Shown piece after piece: positions 26,680 to 35,486 of a stretch of 64,000 nucleotides of DNA. Positions within the stretch are counted from its first letter, which is position 1. Each line of letters opens with the position of its first letter. The translations under genes and the position numbers were made by a program. This DNA is from Candidatus Gastranaerophilales bacterium (GTDB lineage Bacteria > Cyanobacteriota > Vampirovibrionia > Gastranaerophilales > Gastranaerophilaceae). Under the pieces are notes generated by a model, which worked only from the letters and a program-made list of their open reading frames with translations, was not told the DNA's origin and made no database searches. The DNA lies in contig CAAFVD010000077.1 of NCBI GenBank assembly GCA_900766355.1, positions 1-64,000 on the forward strand, read 5' to 3'.

Positions 26680-26974
26680 TGCTTGACTCCAATATTAAAT
26701 AACTCTCATAAAAAACTCACAAATCTTATGCAAGGTTCGACCTTTTATTCTCTTACATAATATATTCAATTTGCTCTATCTCTTACAAAGATATAAAGTA
26801 TTTTTATTTTATGTAATTTCACAAGTTAAGTTTTTCGTTACAAAAGTTCATAATTGTTCCAAAAACAAACAACAATATTACTCATAAGCTAGGCAAACAT
26901 TGAATTTCGAAATTGCATAACAAACTATATGACTTACAAAAAGCCACTTATATAATAACAAATAATATAAGTTT
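26680..26974. other. 295-bp intergenic region
   Basis: Very AT-rich. It contains the upstream region of the coiled-coil gene (minus strand) and the 3' end of the membrane-complex operon. I see no ORF with a ribosome-binding site and no RNA gene. Confidence 0.5.
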
Positions 26975-27736
26975 TTATTTATTATCTCTTATATATCCCA
27001 ACACACCATTTATAAATGTTAATGGGTGAACAGGACAACCTGGAATATACAAATCAATTGGATATTTTTCCAAGAATTCTCTATTCAATTTATTACTATC
27101 TTGGAATACACCACCTGAGATTGCACAAGCACCGCACAAAATGACAAGTTTTGGATTAGGCACTGAATTATAGCAGTTTTCTAAAGCAAAAGCCATATTT
27201 TCAGAAATAGGGCCTGTGATAACTATACCATCAGCATGTCTTGGTGATGCAACAAAATCTATACCAAATCTTCCCATATCGAAATTTGCATTTGAACAAG
27301 CATTCAACTCCATTTCACACCCGTTACAACCACCTGCAGAAACTTGTCTTAGTTTTAAAGAACGAGAAAACATTGAAGTTATTTCTTTTTTTGTTTCAAT
27401 TGCAATCTTTTCATAATCCTCTTTAGTAATAGCTTCCGTTATTACCAAATTATCTCTATCTGTAGCTGCCAATTTATAAAAGTTCGAAAAATCTATCGCA
27501 CCTGTTTTACAAATATTTTTACAAGCACCACAAAAAGTACATTTACCCATATCTATAGTCAACGGGTTTAGTTTTAAAGCTCCAGTCGGACAAACCTCTA
27601 AACATTGTTTACACTCATCACACTTATTGTTACACAATACAGGCAACCCCCTAAACTGTTTTCTCATAGGTGCGTTAGGGATATCTTTTATAAATTGTTG
27701 TCCTTGATAAATTCTAGATTTTAATGTATCAAACAT
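26975..27736 (-). CDS. Fused 2x[4Fe-4S] ferredoxin / NuoB-like small subunit (HyfH-HyfI type)
   Basis: 253 residues. Residues about 35-85 form a double-cluster ferredoxin (CDECKQCLEVCP and CTFCGACKNICK); residues 130-250 are NuoB/hydrogenase small-subunit-like, with GCNGCEMELNACSN, SPRHADGIVITGP, LCGACAISGG and PGCPVHP supplying the ligands of the proximal cluster. In Hyf/Hyc operons these two parts are separate genes (H and I). Last gene of the six-gene complex; it would pass electrons between a soluble partner such as ferredoxin and the large subunit. Confidence 0.88.
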   Translation of the reverse strand: MFDTLKSRIYQGQQFIKDIPNAPMRKQFRGLPVLCNNKCDECKQCLEVCPTGALKLNPLTIDMGKCTFCGACKNICKTGAIDFSNFYKLAATDRDNLVITEAITKEDYEKIAIETKKEITSMFSRSLKLRQVSAGGCNGCEMELNACSNANFDMGRFGIDFVASPRHADGIVITGPISENMAFALENCYNSVPNPKLVILCGACAISGGVFQDSNKLNREFLEKYPIDLYIPGCPVHPLTFINGVLGYIRDNK

Positions 27737-27749
27737 AATATATTATTCC

Positions 27750-29219
27750 TTATAAATCATTTCCTGAATATGACAAACTAAAACTCTTATTACAAAGAGG
27801 GAAATCAGAGATTCCGTTATTTCTTACGGCTAAAGCCAAACCGTACCAATTATTAAAAGATGGGTCTTTTATTTTGTATCTTGAGAGCTTACCACTTCCG
27901 TCTGTCATAGCAACATGGACAACTTCTCCTCTCCAGCCTTCTACAATAGAAACAACAAATGAATCTTTCGCCATTTCATTGTTTTGACCTGATACAATCA
28001 CTGGTTCATCTTTATATTGTTTTAGTTCGTTCAAATACTTGCGAATCATTGAGATTGATTCTTTCACTTCTTTATATCTTAATTTGAATCTTGAATTTAC
28101 ATCACCAACACCTTTGAATTGTTTTCTTTCAATCTTCAAACCTTCTATCCACTTGTCAGGAAAATCAAACCTTGAATCCAATTCAACACCTGAAGCTTTA
28201 GCCGGCATACCAACAAGTCCGATTTCTTTTGCTCTTTCTAAACTAACTGTTCCTGTTTTTTCTAATCTTGACATAACAGAAGAATTCTTCATCATTGTTG
28301 TTGTCATTCTATCAACATCTTTTGCAACTTTATCAAGTGTTTTTAAAGTTTGCGCAATTTCTTCATCAGAAATATCAAAGTTTACACCACCTACATTAAT
28401 CAAACCACGACCAAAACGACTACCTGACCATTCTAGCATTGTATTAATAACCAATGTTCTTGTAACTCCAAATACTGCAGCACCCATAGCATAAGCTATA
28501 TCACCTGCAATACCTCCCATATCTCCGATTTGGATTGCAGCTCTTTCCATTTCCAAAGCCGCTTTTCTTATTAACTGTGCCTTATTAGAAATTTTGATTC
28601 CTCTCAAGCTTTCCATAACTTGTGAGTACGCAGTATTATAAGCTATTACACTATCACCACAAATAGATTCTGCCAATTGGTTAGAAGGGCGTTTTAGCAT
28701 CATATCCTCAATCCCTCTATGTTGATATCCCAACATAATTTCTAAGTGATATACAGTTTCACCATTACACATAAATCTAAAATGCCCTGGTTCTATAACT
28801 CCAGCATGAATAGGTCCTACTGCCACTTGGTGAACTTCCTCACCTTGCATTTCAAAGAACGGATACTTATCCTGATTGTTTCGCACAGGTTTTAACCAAG
28901 GGTGATGCAAAGGTTCAATACCAAACTGTTCCCAAAATTCTCTTTCAAAAATATGAAAAGCAGGAATATCTTGCGTAATAGATTCATAAGATTTTTCATC
29001 AGCAGAAAACAAAGCCGATGAAACATATAAATCACCTTCCTTATCGTCAGCCAAAATTACAAACAATTTTGTTGAACCGTTTCCCCAATCTTTACCGAAG
29101 AAACCTATTGGTCGTTTTGCCAATTCCACTATTTCTTTTCTTAAATCAGAAATAGAAAGAGTTGGTATATCTAATAAATTTATTTTCTCATTATTTTTTG
29201 TTTTTACCCAATTTGTCAT
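27750..29219 (-). CDS. NuoCD-like large subunit of an Ehr-type complex (HyfG-like), NiFe ligands missing
   Basis: 489 residues. The first about 120 are NuoC-like (FEREFWEQFGIEPLHHPW), the rest NuoD/HyfG-like (HLEIMLGYQHRGIE, LAESICGDS). In group 4 NiFe hydrogenases the L1 motif is ERICGICxxxH and L2 is DPCxxCxxR. Here L1 reads ESICGDSVIAYN, with one Cys kept, the second replaced by Ser and His absent, and L2 reads DFPLCNKSFSLSY, with one Cys. Only two of four cysteines are left, so a NiFe site is not expected. This places the protein with energy-converting hydrogenase-related (Ehr) complexes. Substrate unknown. Confidence 0.85.
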   Translation of the reverse strand: MTNWVKTKNNEKINLLDIPTLSISDLRKEIVELAKRPIGFFGKDWGNGSTKLFVILADDKEGDLYVSSALFSADEKSYESITQDIPAFHIFEREFWEQFGIEPLHHPWLKPVRNNQDKYPFFEMQGEEVHQVAVGPIHAGVIEPGHFRFMCNGETVYHLEIMLGYQHRGIEDMMLKRPSNQLAESICGDSVIAYNTAYSQVMESLRGIKISNKAQLIRKAALEMERAAIQIGDMGGIAGDIAYAMGAAVFGVTRTLVINTMLEWSGSRFGRGLINVGGVNFDISDEEIAQTLKTLDKVAKDVDRMTTTMMKNSSVMSRLEKTGTVSLERAKEIGLVGMPAKASGVELDSRFDFPDKWIEGLKIERKQFKGVGDVNSRFKLRYKEVKESISMIRKYLNELKQYKDEPVIVSGQNNEMAKDSFVVSIVEGWRGEVVHVAMTDGSGKLSRYKIKDPSFNNWYGLALAVRNNGISDFPLCNKSFSLSYSGNDL

Positions 29220-29236
29220 ATTATATTACCCTTGTC

Positions 29237-30676
29237 CTAGAATCCTGCAATCGTACAACTAATTATGTCATTCAAGAATGGTGGGATATAAACACCCAAA
29301 ACAAATACTATCAACAACATTATAAATTGCGGTATGTACATAAATGCAGAAACTATATGTTTATTTTGTTCTATTAATTTTGCTTTTTCTTCACCAAGAT
29401 TTCCAAACGCCATTTTGATAACAACTTTGCCTAATCCATAAAGTACAATAGTTAATAGAATTACAAACAAAGCACATAACAAATAATGTCCTTGAAGAAT
29501 CATAGTCTTAATCATTATAAATTCACTTATGAACAAAACAGAAGTTGGGAATGCACATATAGCAAGGAATGAAAGCACCCACAACCAACCTGTTGTACCA
29601 TCAGCTTTTGTAATTCCACTCACTGATTTTATTCTTTTTGTACCATAAGTTTCTAATATATTACCCGAAGTCAAGAAGAATGAAGCTTTTGCCAATGAAT
29701 GACCTATCAAATGAAGAATTACCGCATAATAAGCAGCTCCACCAAGAGCCGTACCTATCGCTAATATACCCATATTCTCAATTGAAGAATATGCCAACAT
29801 TCTTTTATAATTTTTTATATGATATATAAATACTGCAGTAACAAACAATGATAAAAAGCCCATTACCAAAAGCATTACTCTTGCATAATCTAGACAATCT
29901 GCTAAAGTCATTATTTTAACAACTCTCACAATTACCATAAAAGCTGAGTTCAAAAGTGTAGCTGATAACAAAGCAGATATTGGAGATGGTGCTTCAGAGT
30001 GTGCATCTGGCAACCAAAAATGAATCGGCGCTAAGCCCATTTTTGCACCAAAACCAAATAACATAAACACAAATGCAACCTTCAACCAATTAGCATCAAA
30101 TGTTTGTGCATACTTATATAACTGAGCATAATTCAAAGTATTAACTGAGCCAGTAGATATGTTTAATAGGATAATTCCGACAAATGCCAACGCAATACCT
30201 ATTGAACATATAAACACATACTTCCAAGCTGCCTCTATTGAATGTTTTGTTTTGTTGAAATAAATCAAATAAGCACTTGATAATGTTGTTGCTTCCACTA
30301 ACACCCAAGCAATACCCAAATCTGTACTAAGAATTGTTCCTGTCATTGATAAAACAAAAACCAATATCATAAACGAGTAATTTCTGATTCTTCTATCAGG
30401 AAACTCAAAAGTTTTTACATAACCTGTATTATATATAGCTACCATTAAAAAGACCAATGATAAAACTATCAAGAATATCAAGTTTGTATTATCAACGGCA
30501 AAATAAGGAATACCACCTTCTCTACCGATATTGAGTGCTAATAATGTTGTTATAACTGCATGAACAACTGCATAAGCATTAACCATAAAGGTTGAAAAAC
30601 ACCTATTTTTTATAACTAACATTAATAAACAAGCAACTATTGGAAATAATAAAATCGTATTAATCATTGTATTCAT
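29237..30676 (-). CDS. Antiporter-like membrane subunit, HyfF type
   Basis: 479 residues with about 13-14 predicted membrane helices, proton antiporter M family (Nuo N/M/L, Mrp, HyfF). Characteristic stretches: VLVEATTLSSAYLIYF, GFGAKMGLAPIHFWLPDAHSEAPSPISALLS with the channel lysine and the HSEAPS motif, YSSIENMGILAIG and HLIGHSLAKASFF. Likely part of the ion pathway. Overlaps the hyfE-like gene by 17 nt. Confidence 0.88.
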   Translation of the reverse strand: MNTMINTILLFPIVACLLMLVIKNRCFSTFMVNAYAVVHAVITTLLALNIGREGGIPYFAVDNTNLIFLIVLSLVFLMVAIYNTGYVKTFEFPDRRIRNYSFMILVFVLSMTGTILSTDLGIAWVLVEATTLSSAYLIYFNKTKHSIEAAWKYVFICSIGIALAFVGIILLNISTGSVNTLNYAQLYKYAQTFDANWLKVAFVFMLFGFGAKMGLAPIHFWLPDAHSEAPSPISALLSATLLNSAFMVIVRVVKIMTLADCLDYARVMLLVMGFLSLFVTAVFIYHIKNYKRMLAYSSIENMGILAIGTALGGAAYYAVILHLIGHSLAKASFFLTSGNILETYGTKRIKSVSGITKADGTTGWLWVLSFLAICAFPTSVLFISEFIMIKTMILQGHYLLCALFVILLTIVLYGLGKVVIKMAFGNLGEEKAKLIEQNKHIVSAFMYIPQFIMLLIVFVLGVYIPPFLNDIISCTIAGF

Positions 30677-31310
30677 AATCCTTTAAATCTGATAAATTAG
30701 AAACTTCTAAATCTTTAAATTCTTTATTAATTACATTTACAAACAAACCTAGAATATAAACTGCAATAAACACATCAAGAAGAACCCCAAGATTTACTAA
30801 CATAGGCATTTCTTTTGCTGCAGATAATGACAATAGAAATATACCGTTTTCCATTGTTATAAACTCTATTACGTTTGATATAATTTTATGTTTGATTGTT
30901 ATTAACCACAAACTTATAATAATCGTTGCAACTGATACTGCAAAGAACATTGGAGATATTAATTTCATTGATGTAACAAAATATTCTGAAAGCAAAAAGC
31001 CTATAATTAATATCAAGCTTGCGATAAACAAACAATAAAAATGAGGGATATTTGCCGCAACATCACGATTTGAATGTGTTTTATTCAAAACCTTATACAA
31101 AAATGCAGGTATTACTATTGATTTAACTATCAAAGTTTCTATAGTTAAGAATGCAAAATTCAAAATATTTATATGCTGCATACCGCAACAACATATCAAA
31201 AATAGTAATACACCTTGAACTACTAAAAGTCTTATATGTGCAATTATTCTACTTGTTGCAGCAAGGTACAACATTGTAAGTCCAAAAAGTATTAAAAACC
31301 CGTTTACCAT
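30660..31310 (-). CDS. HyfE-like membrane subunit
   Basis: 216 residues with about six or seven predicted membrane helices, NuoK-like in its core (LLVQGVLLFLICC; MENGIFLLSLS). Length and position between the C- and F-type genes match HyfE. Probably contributes to the membrane ion channel. Confidence 0.82.
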   Translation of the reverse strand: MVNGFLILFGLTMLYLAATSRIIAHIRLLVVQGVLLFLICCCGMQHINILNFAFLTIETLIVKSIVIPAFLYKVLNKTHSNRDVAANIPHFYCLFIASLILIIGFLLSEYFVTSMKLISPMFFAVSVATIIISLWLITIKHKIISNVIEFITMENGIFLLSLSAAKEMPMLVNLGVLLDVFIAVYILGLFVNVINKEFKDLEVSNLSDLKDYEYND

Positions 31311-31316
31311 TATATA

Positions 31317-32234
31317 TTAACCCCCAAACATTCTCGCAATAATAAGAGATAACACAACCAAACTTATTGAACTCATAATAAAAATAAATTCAAAAACGTG
31401 TGACATTCTTATTCTTGCCATTCCGGACTCTACAGTACCGATAATGATTGAAATTATAAACATTATTAACAAATACAATAGAACAGCCAACCAACCTTCA
31501 ACTGTTGATGGAATAATCATATTTGCTATCAAAGATGATAACAAAAGTAACTTGATAGAATTTGCCCAACTAAACAATGCTAAATCACTACCTGAGTTAT
31601 CCAAAATCATAACTTCGTGAATCATTGTTAATTCCAAGTGAGTAGCAGGGTCATCAACTGGAACTCTAGAAGCTTCTGTTAACATCATTATAAATAATAC
31701 AACTATTGAAAATATTATTATCAATACACCATAACTTCCTGCAGATGAAATTATATTGCTCAAAGCACCAAAAGTATAATTACCAGTTAATGCCATAATT
31801 GATGCTATAACAATGAAAAACGCAGGTTCTACAATTGTTGAAAAACAAGCTTCACGAGAAGCTCCCATACCTTCAAAACTACTTCCTGTATCCATCGCAG
31901 AAATCAATGATGCGAATTTACCTAAAGCTAAAGTATAAGCAAAGACAATCAACCCAGCTGGAATATTTATCAAAGCTGAACCTGATGCCAATGGAACAAA
32001 CAATCCAGCAAACAATACAGTTGAAAAAGTAATAATTGGCGCTATTCTAAACACTACTGATGTAGTTTTGCTTATTACGAAATCCTTTTTCATCAACCTT
32101 ATAAAATCATATAATGGTTGGAATACAGAAGGACCTTTTTTCCCTGCCCAAAAAGTTTTGGTTTTCTTTATTATCCCCATCATTAAAAATGGTACAAATA
32201 ATAATATTATAAAGTTTAATAATTTCATTAACAT
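31317..32234 (-). CDS. NuoH/HyfC-like membrane anchor subunit
   Basis: 305 residues, eight or so helices. Signature KGPSVFQPLYDFIRLMKKD (ubiquinone-site/anchor loop of the NuoH family, here without a quinone-site consensus) and LTEASRVPVDDPATHLELTMIHEVMILD, the highly conserved acidic loop. It links the hydrophilic arm to the antiporter subunits. Confidence 0.92.
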   Translation of the reverse strand: MLMKLLNFIILLFVPFLMMGIIKKTKTFWAGKKGPSVFQPLYDFIRLMKKDFVISKTTSVVFRIAPIITFSTVLFAGLFVPLASGSALINIPAGLIVFAYTLALGKFASLISAMDTGSSFEGMGASREACFSTIVEPAFFIVIASIMALTGNYTFGALSNIISSAGSYGVLIIIFSIVVLFIMMLTEASRVPVDDPATHLELTMIHEVMILDNSGSDLALFSWANSIKLLLLSSLIANMIIPSTVEGWLAVLLYLLIMFIISIIIGTVESGMARIRMSHVFEFIFIMSSISLVVLSLIIARMFGG

Positions 32235-32240
32235 TTCTAA

Positions 32241-34220
32241 CTATCCTATAAATAAACTTCCAATTATAACTAACAATAAAAATATTAATCCATATTTTAT
32301 ATAAGACTGAATATTTCCACTTTGTAAAGATTCAAATTTTGATAAAAACCATTCGTCACCTTTTAACAACGGATTGATTACATAAGCCTCCTCAATATCA
32401 TCTATATGCAAACTAAAATGAGCTGAGCGAGGGAACAATTTTCTAGGTTTTTCAATATCAAAAACCTTTTTAAATAATGGTTTTAACATTGTCAAAAATG
32501 GGCTAGCATAAGAAGATGCTGTATATTGAATATGATTATTTGGATTATCATATCCACAACCCCATGTTTCAGATAAAACAACCTTACTATTTGTAAGTTT
32601 TAATTTTAACATTATCATCAATGCGATAAATACCAACAAACCTAAAACATACCAAGCAATCGTTTGCATTATTGCCAAAGGCTCAGTTGCGACTTGAACG
32701 GGATTACCTAAAATTACACTTACTGGTTTTAATATAAAACTAAATACATATTGAGGACAAAGTCCGATTGCAAACATTAATATCGCAATACAAGACATTG
32801 GAGCTATCATAGAACATTCTACATCTTCTTTTACCTGAGTAGCTTTTTCTGAACGTGGTAGACCAAGAAATACAATCGAAAATACTTTTGAAAAACAAAG
32901 TATCGCCATTGTTCCTACCAAACCTAAACCCGCAATAGTAAATAACAACGTAATCATAGAGAAGAAGTCGTGTACAGCTAAACCTTTAAACATTCCAAAG
33001 TAAATTACAAATTCACTTACAAATCCGTTTAATGGTGGTAATGCACATATTGCAACTGATGCTACTAAAAATAAAATAGCAGTTTTTGGCATTGATTTAA
33101 TCAAACCACCTAATGACTCAATATCTCTTGTATGAGTTTTTGTATAAACACTACCAGCACTCATAAATAATAATTCTTTAAACAAAGAGTGGTTTAGGAT
33201 ATGCAACAAACCACCAGCAAAGCCTAAAACTGCTACTACTGAATTTGCAAATGCCAATCCTAACATTCCAACACCGATACCGATACCGATTATACCGATA
33301 TTTTCGATTGAAGAATATGCCAATAATCTTTTTACATCGTTTTGAGAAACGGCATATAACACTCCATACAAAGCCGTTATCAAAGCTATTATTAATACCG
33401 TATAAGCAATAACTTTTGATGGTAACGCTATTAAAGACAACATTCTTAAAATACCGTATATACCTGTTTTTATCATTACACCTGACATTAATGCACTAAC
33501 ATGACTTGGTGCTGCTGGGTGTCCATCTGGCAACCAATTATGAAACGGAACAAAACCTGCTTTTGTTCCGAAACCGACAAACGCAAGAATAAATGCTAAA
33601 TTTGCAAAAGGCACATTTTCTTGTAATATTGGTGCGAAAGATGCAAAATCAAGACTTCCAGATTGAATTGACATCAAAGCAAAAGCTAATATTATAAACA
33701 ACACAGATACATGCATAAATACTAAATATTTTATGCCAGCTTTTACAACTTCTTTTTTCTCATTTTCAAATATTACAAGGAAGAACGAACTTATTGACAT
33801 CAATTCCCAACAAACTAAAAACATCAAAGCATTTTGACAAGTTACAACTGCTAACATTGAAGCTATCAACATTGACAAAAATACCATATGAGAATTTATG
33901 CTCTTTCCTTCTTCTATATAATGTCTTAAATATCCCTTAGAATAAATAACAGAAGCTAATCCCATTACGGATATTATTGTTATAAAGAACGCTGAAAGCG
34001 AATCTATAACAAAATTTACTTTTCCAAAAACAGGATTAAAAAAGAAAGTTTGTGATAAACTTTCTCCTGATAAAAATACATTCAATGCAGGTATCAACGT
34101 AAATATTGAACCTATTGCAACTAAAATTGATAATGCAGAAATTTTGTGTTTTTTTGGAAACATCATTCCTACAAAACCGCTCAATAAAAGAATCATTATT
34201 CCTATAAAATAATTACTCAT
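32241..34220 (-). CDS. NuoL/HyfB-like antiporter subunit
   Basis: About 659 residues with 14 or more helices, proton antiporter family: SLSAFFITIISVMGLASVIYS, SHMVFLSMLIASMLAVV, CWELMSISSFFLVIFE, GFGTKAGFVPFHNWLPDGHPAAPSHVSALMSGVMIKTGIYG. Long C-terminal extension as in NuoL/HyfB. The frame extends upstream to a TTG, but the ATG at 34220 has GGAAG about 9 nt before it and gives MSNYFIGIM, so I prefer it. First gene of the six-gene operon; order B-C-E-F-G-(H+I) follows E. coli hyf without D. No maturation protease or hyp gene is nearby. Confidence 0.9.
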   Translation of the reverse strand: MSNYFIGIMILLLSGFVGMMFPKKHKISALSILVAIGSIFTLIPALNVFLSGESLSQTFFFNPVFGKVNFVIDSLSAFFITIISVMGLASVIYSKGYLRHYIEEGKSINSHMVFLSMLIASMLAVVTCQNALMFLVCWELMSISSFFLVIFENEKKEVVKAGIKYLVFMHVSVLFIILAFALMSIQSGSLDFASFAPILQENVPFANLAFILAFVGFGTKAGFVPFHNWLPDGHPAAPSHVSALMSGVMIKTGIYGILRMLSLIALPSKVIAYTVLIIALITALYGVLYAVSQNDVKRLLAYSSIENIGIIGIGIGVGMLGLAFANSVVAVLGFAGGLLHILNHSLFKELLFMSAGSVYTKTHTRDIESLGGLIKSMPKTAILFLVASVAICALPPLNGFVSEFVIYFGMFKGLAVHDFFSMITLLFTIAGLGLVGTMAILCFSKVFSIVFLGLPRSEKATQVKEDVECSMIAPMSCIAILMFAIGLCPQYVFSFILKPVSVILGNPVQVATEPLAIMQTIAWYVLGLLVFIALMIMLKLKLTNSKVVLSETWGCGYDNPNNHIQYTASSYASPFLTMLKPLFKKVFDIEKPRKLFPRSAHFSLHIDDIEEAYVINPLLKGDEWFLSKFESLQSGNIQSYIKYGLIFLLLVIIGSLFIG

Positions 34221-34564
34221 ACTCAAATCTTCCAATCCAAATAAAGTCTAAAAATATAACTACTTGTTATAAAAATTCGGCTAAAATTTTTGCTAACAAA
34301 TTTAATTTTTAATCTAACAAAAATGATTGTCAAGTGTATTTTTTACAATAAATATTTTCTTATTATTATTGAGTTACAAGGATTTTTATTTTTATCACTT
34401 GAAATTTATCATTGACGATATACAATAACTGACGGACTTATTTTTAGTCATTTATTTTTGGACAATTAAAGATTTATTGTACCGAGCGAATAGCCCAGTA
34501 TAATCCGAATATAATATTCGGAATTGTCTATTGTTGTAAAAAGATTTATAGGAGATAGAAAAAC
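34221..34564. other. 344-bp divergent intergenic region
   Basis: AT-rich spacer between the membrane-complex operon (minus) and the FNT channel gene (plus). It holds the FNT promoter with its palindrome (34477-34521). On the minus strand TTGACA (34332-34327) could be a -35 for the hyf-like operon, but the matching -10 is poor. No ORF or RNA gene seen. Confidence 0.5.
34477..34521 (+). promoter_or_regulatory. FNT channel promoter with overlapping palindrome
   Basis: TTGTAC, 16 nt, TATAAT (34499-34504), directly followed by the 17-nt palindrome CCGAATATAATATTCGG (34505-34521) at the expected transcription start. A repressor or activator could bind here. Confidence 0.6.
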
Positions 34565-35428
34565 ATGACAGAACAAAATTTGGATACAAAAGATTGTATC
34601 GCCCCAAATAGTGTTGCTCATGACTTGGCTGACAATGTTATGCCAATGAAGGCAAGCTTTAGAAAATCAAAATTATTTGTATTAGCAATCGCTGCAGGTG
34701 CGTTCATCGCATTTGGTGCTCAAGTTTCATTAAATGTAATGACAGGAACAGAAGCTATCAGCTGGGGTATTGCTAAGTTAATCGGAGCTATGACTTTCGC
34801 TACAGGTTTGATGATGGTAGTTTTGACAGGTGCAGAACTCTTCACAGGTAATGTAATGATGTCATTTGCCGTTATCGAAAAGAAAATTTCTTTTGGTAAA
34901 TTATTGAGAAACTGGTCAATCGTTTATCTTGGTAACTTTGTTGGTTCAATTATTTTAGCAGCATTGATTTATTTCTCAGGTTGTTCTCATAATTCACACG
35001 AAGCATTAGGTGTTATGGGATTAACAACAGCTTATACAAAAGCAAGCCTACCATTTGTTGAAGCTTTCACTAGAGGTATTTTATGTAACTGGTTAGTATG
35101 CTTAGCTATTTGGATGGCATCATCTTCAAGACATGTTATTGGTAAAATATTTGCAATCTTCTTCCCAATCATGACATTCGTTGCTTCAGGATATGAACAC
35201 AGTATTGCAAATATGTACTTTTTAACTAATGGATTATTCTTGAAACATACACCTGCTATCGCAGCAGCTTCAGGTTTAACTCCTGATCAACTAGCAACCT
35301 TCACTTGGAAAAGTTGCTTAATCAACAACTTGTTACCTGTTACTCTTGGTAACATTGTTGGTGCAATGGTATTTGTTGTTCTATTATTCTGGACAGCATA
35401 CTTGAGAGATGACCACAAAGAATTTTAA
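34565..35428 (+). CDS. focA: Formate/nitrite transporter family channel (FocA/NirC type)
   Basis: 287 residues, six membrane helices. FNT signatures are AGAFIAFGA in helix 1, AELFTGNVMM at the omega loop of helix 2, and GNFVGSI. Pentameric channels of this family move formate, nitrite or hydrosulfide as the acid or anion. Formate is the likeliest cargo in an anaerobe, but no pyruvate formate-lyase is seen in this window, so the substrate is open. SD AGGAG. Confidence 0.9.
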   Translation: MTEQNLDTKDCIAPNSVAHDLADNVMPMKASFRKSKLFVLAIAAGAFIAFGAQVSLNVMTGTEAISWGIAKLIGAMTFATGLMMVVLTGAELFTGNVMMSFAVIEKKISFGKLLRNWSIVYLGNFVGSIILAALIYFSGCSHNSHEALGVMGLTTAYTKASLPFVEAFTRGILCNWLVCLAIWMASSSRHVIGKIFAIFFPIMTFVASGYEHSIANMYFLTNGLFLKHTPAIAAASGLTPDQLATFTWKSCLINNLLPVTLGNIVGAMVFVVLLFWTAYLRDDHKEF

Positions 35429-35438
35429 GGGATAGATT

Positions 35439-35468
35439 AAAAGGGGTGGATTTATCTGCCCCTTTTAT
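35439..35468 (+). terminator. Terminator after the FNT gene
   Basis: Stem AAAAGGGG/CCCCTTTT with a 12-nt loop. The T stretch is short (TTTTATAA). Confidence 0.75.
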
Positions 35469-35486
35469 AATATATAAATAGCAGTG

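Noticed and set aside
28039..28494. 151-codon plus-strand ORF inside the NuoCD-like gene
   Set aside because: Antisense shadow of a conserved subunit; no SD and no family resemblance.
26975..34220. Calling the membrane complex a NiFe hydrogenase 4
   Set aside because: Two of the four Ni-binding cysteines are missing in the large subunit and there are no maturation genes nearby.
26975..34220. Calling the membrane complex respiratory complex I
   Set aside because: No NuoE/F/G, NuoI as a separate gene, NuoJ or NuoA; gene order is that of hyf.
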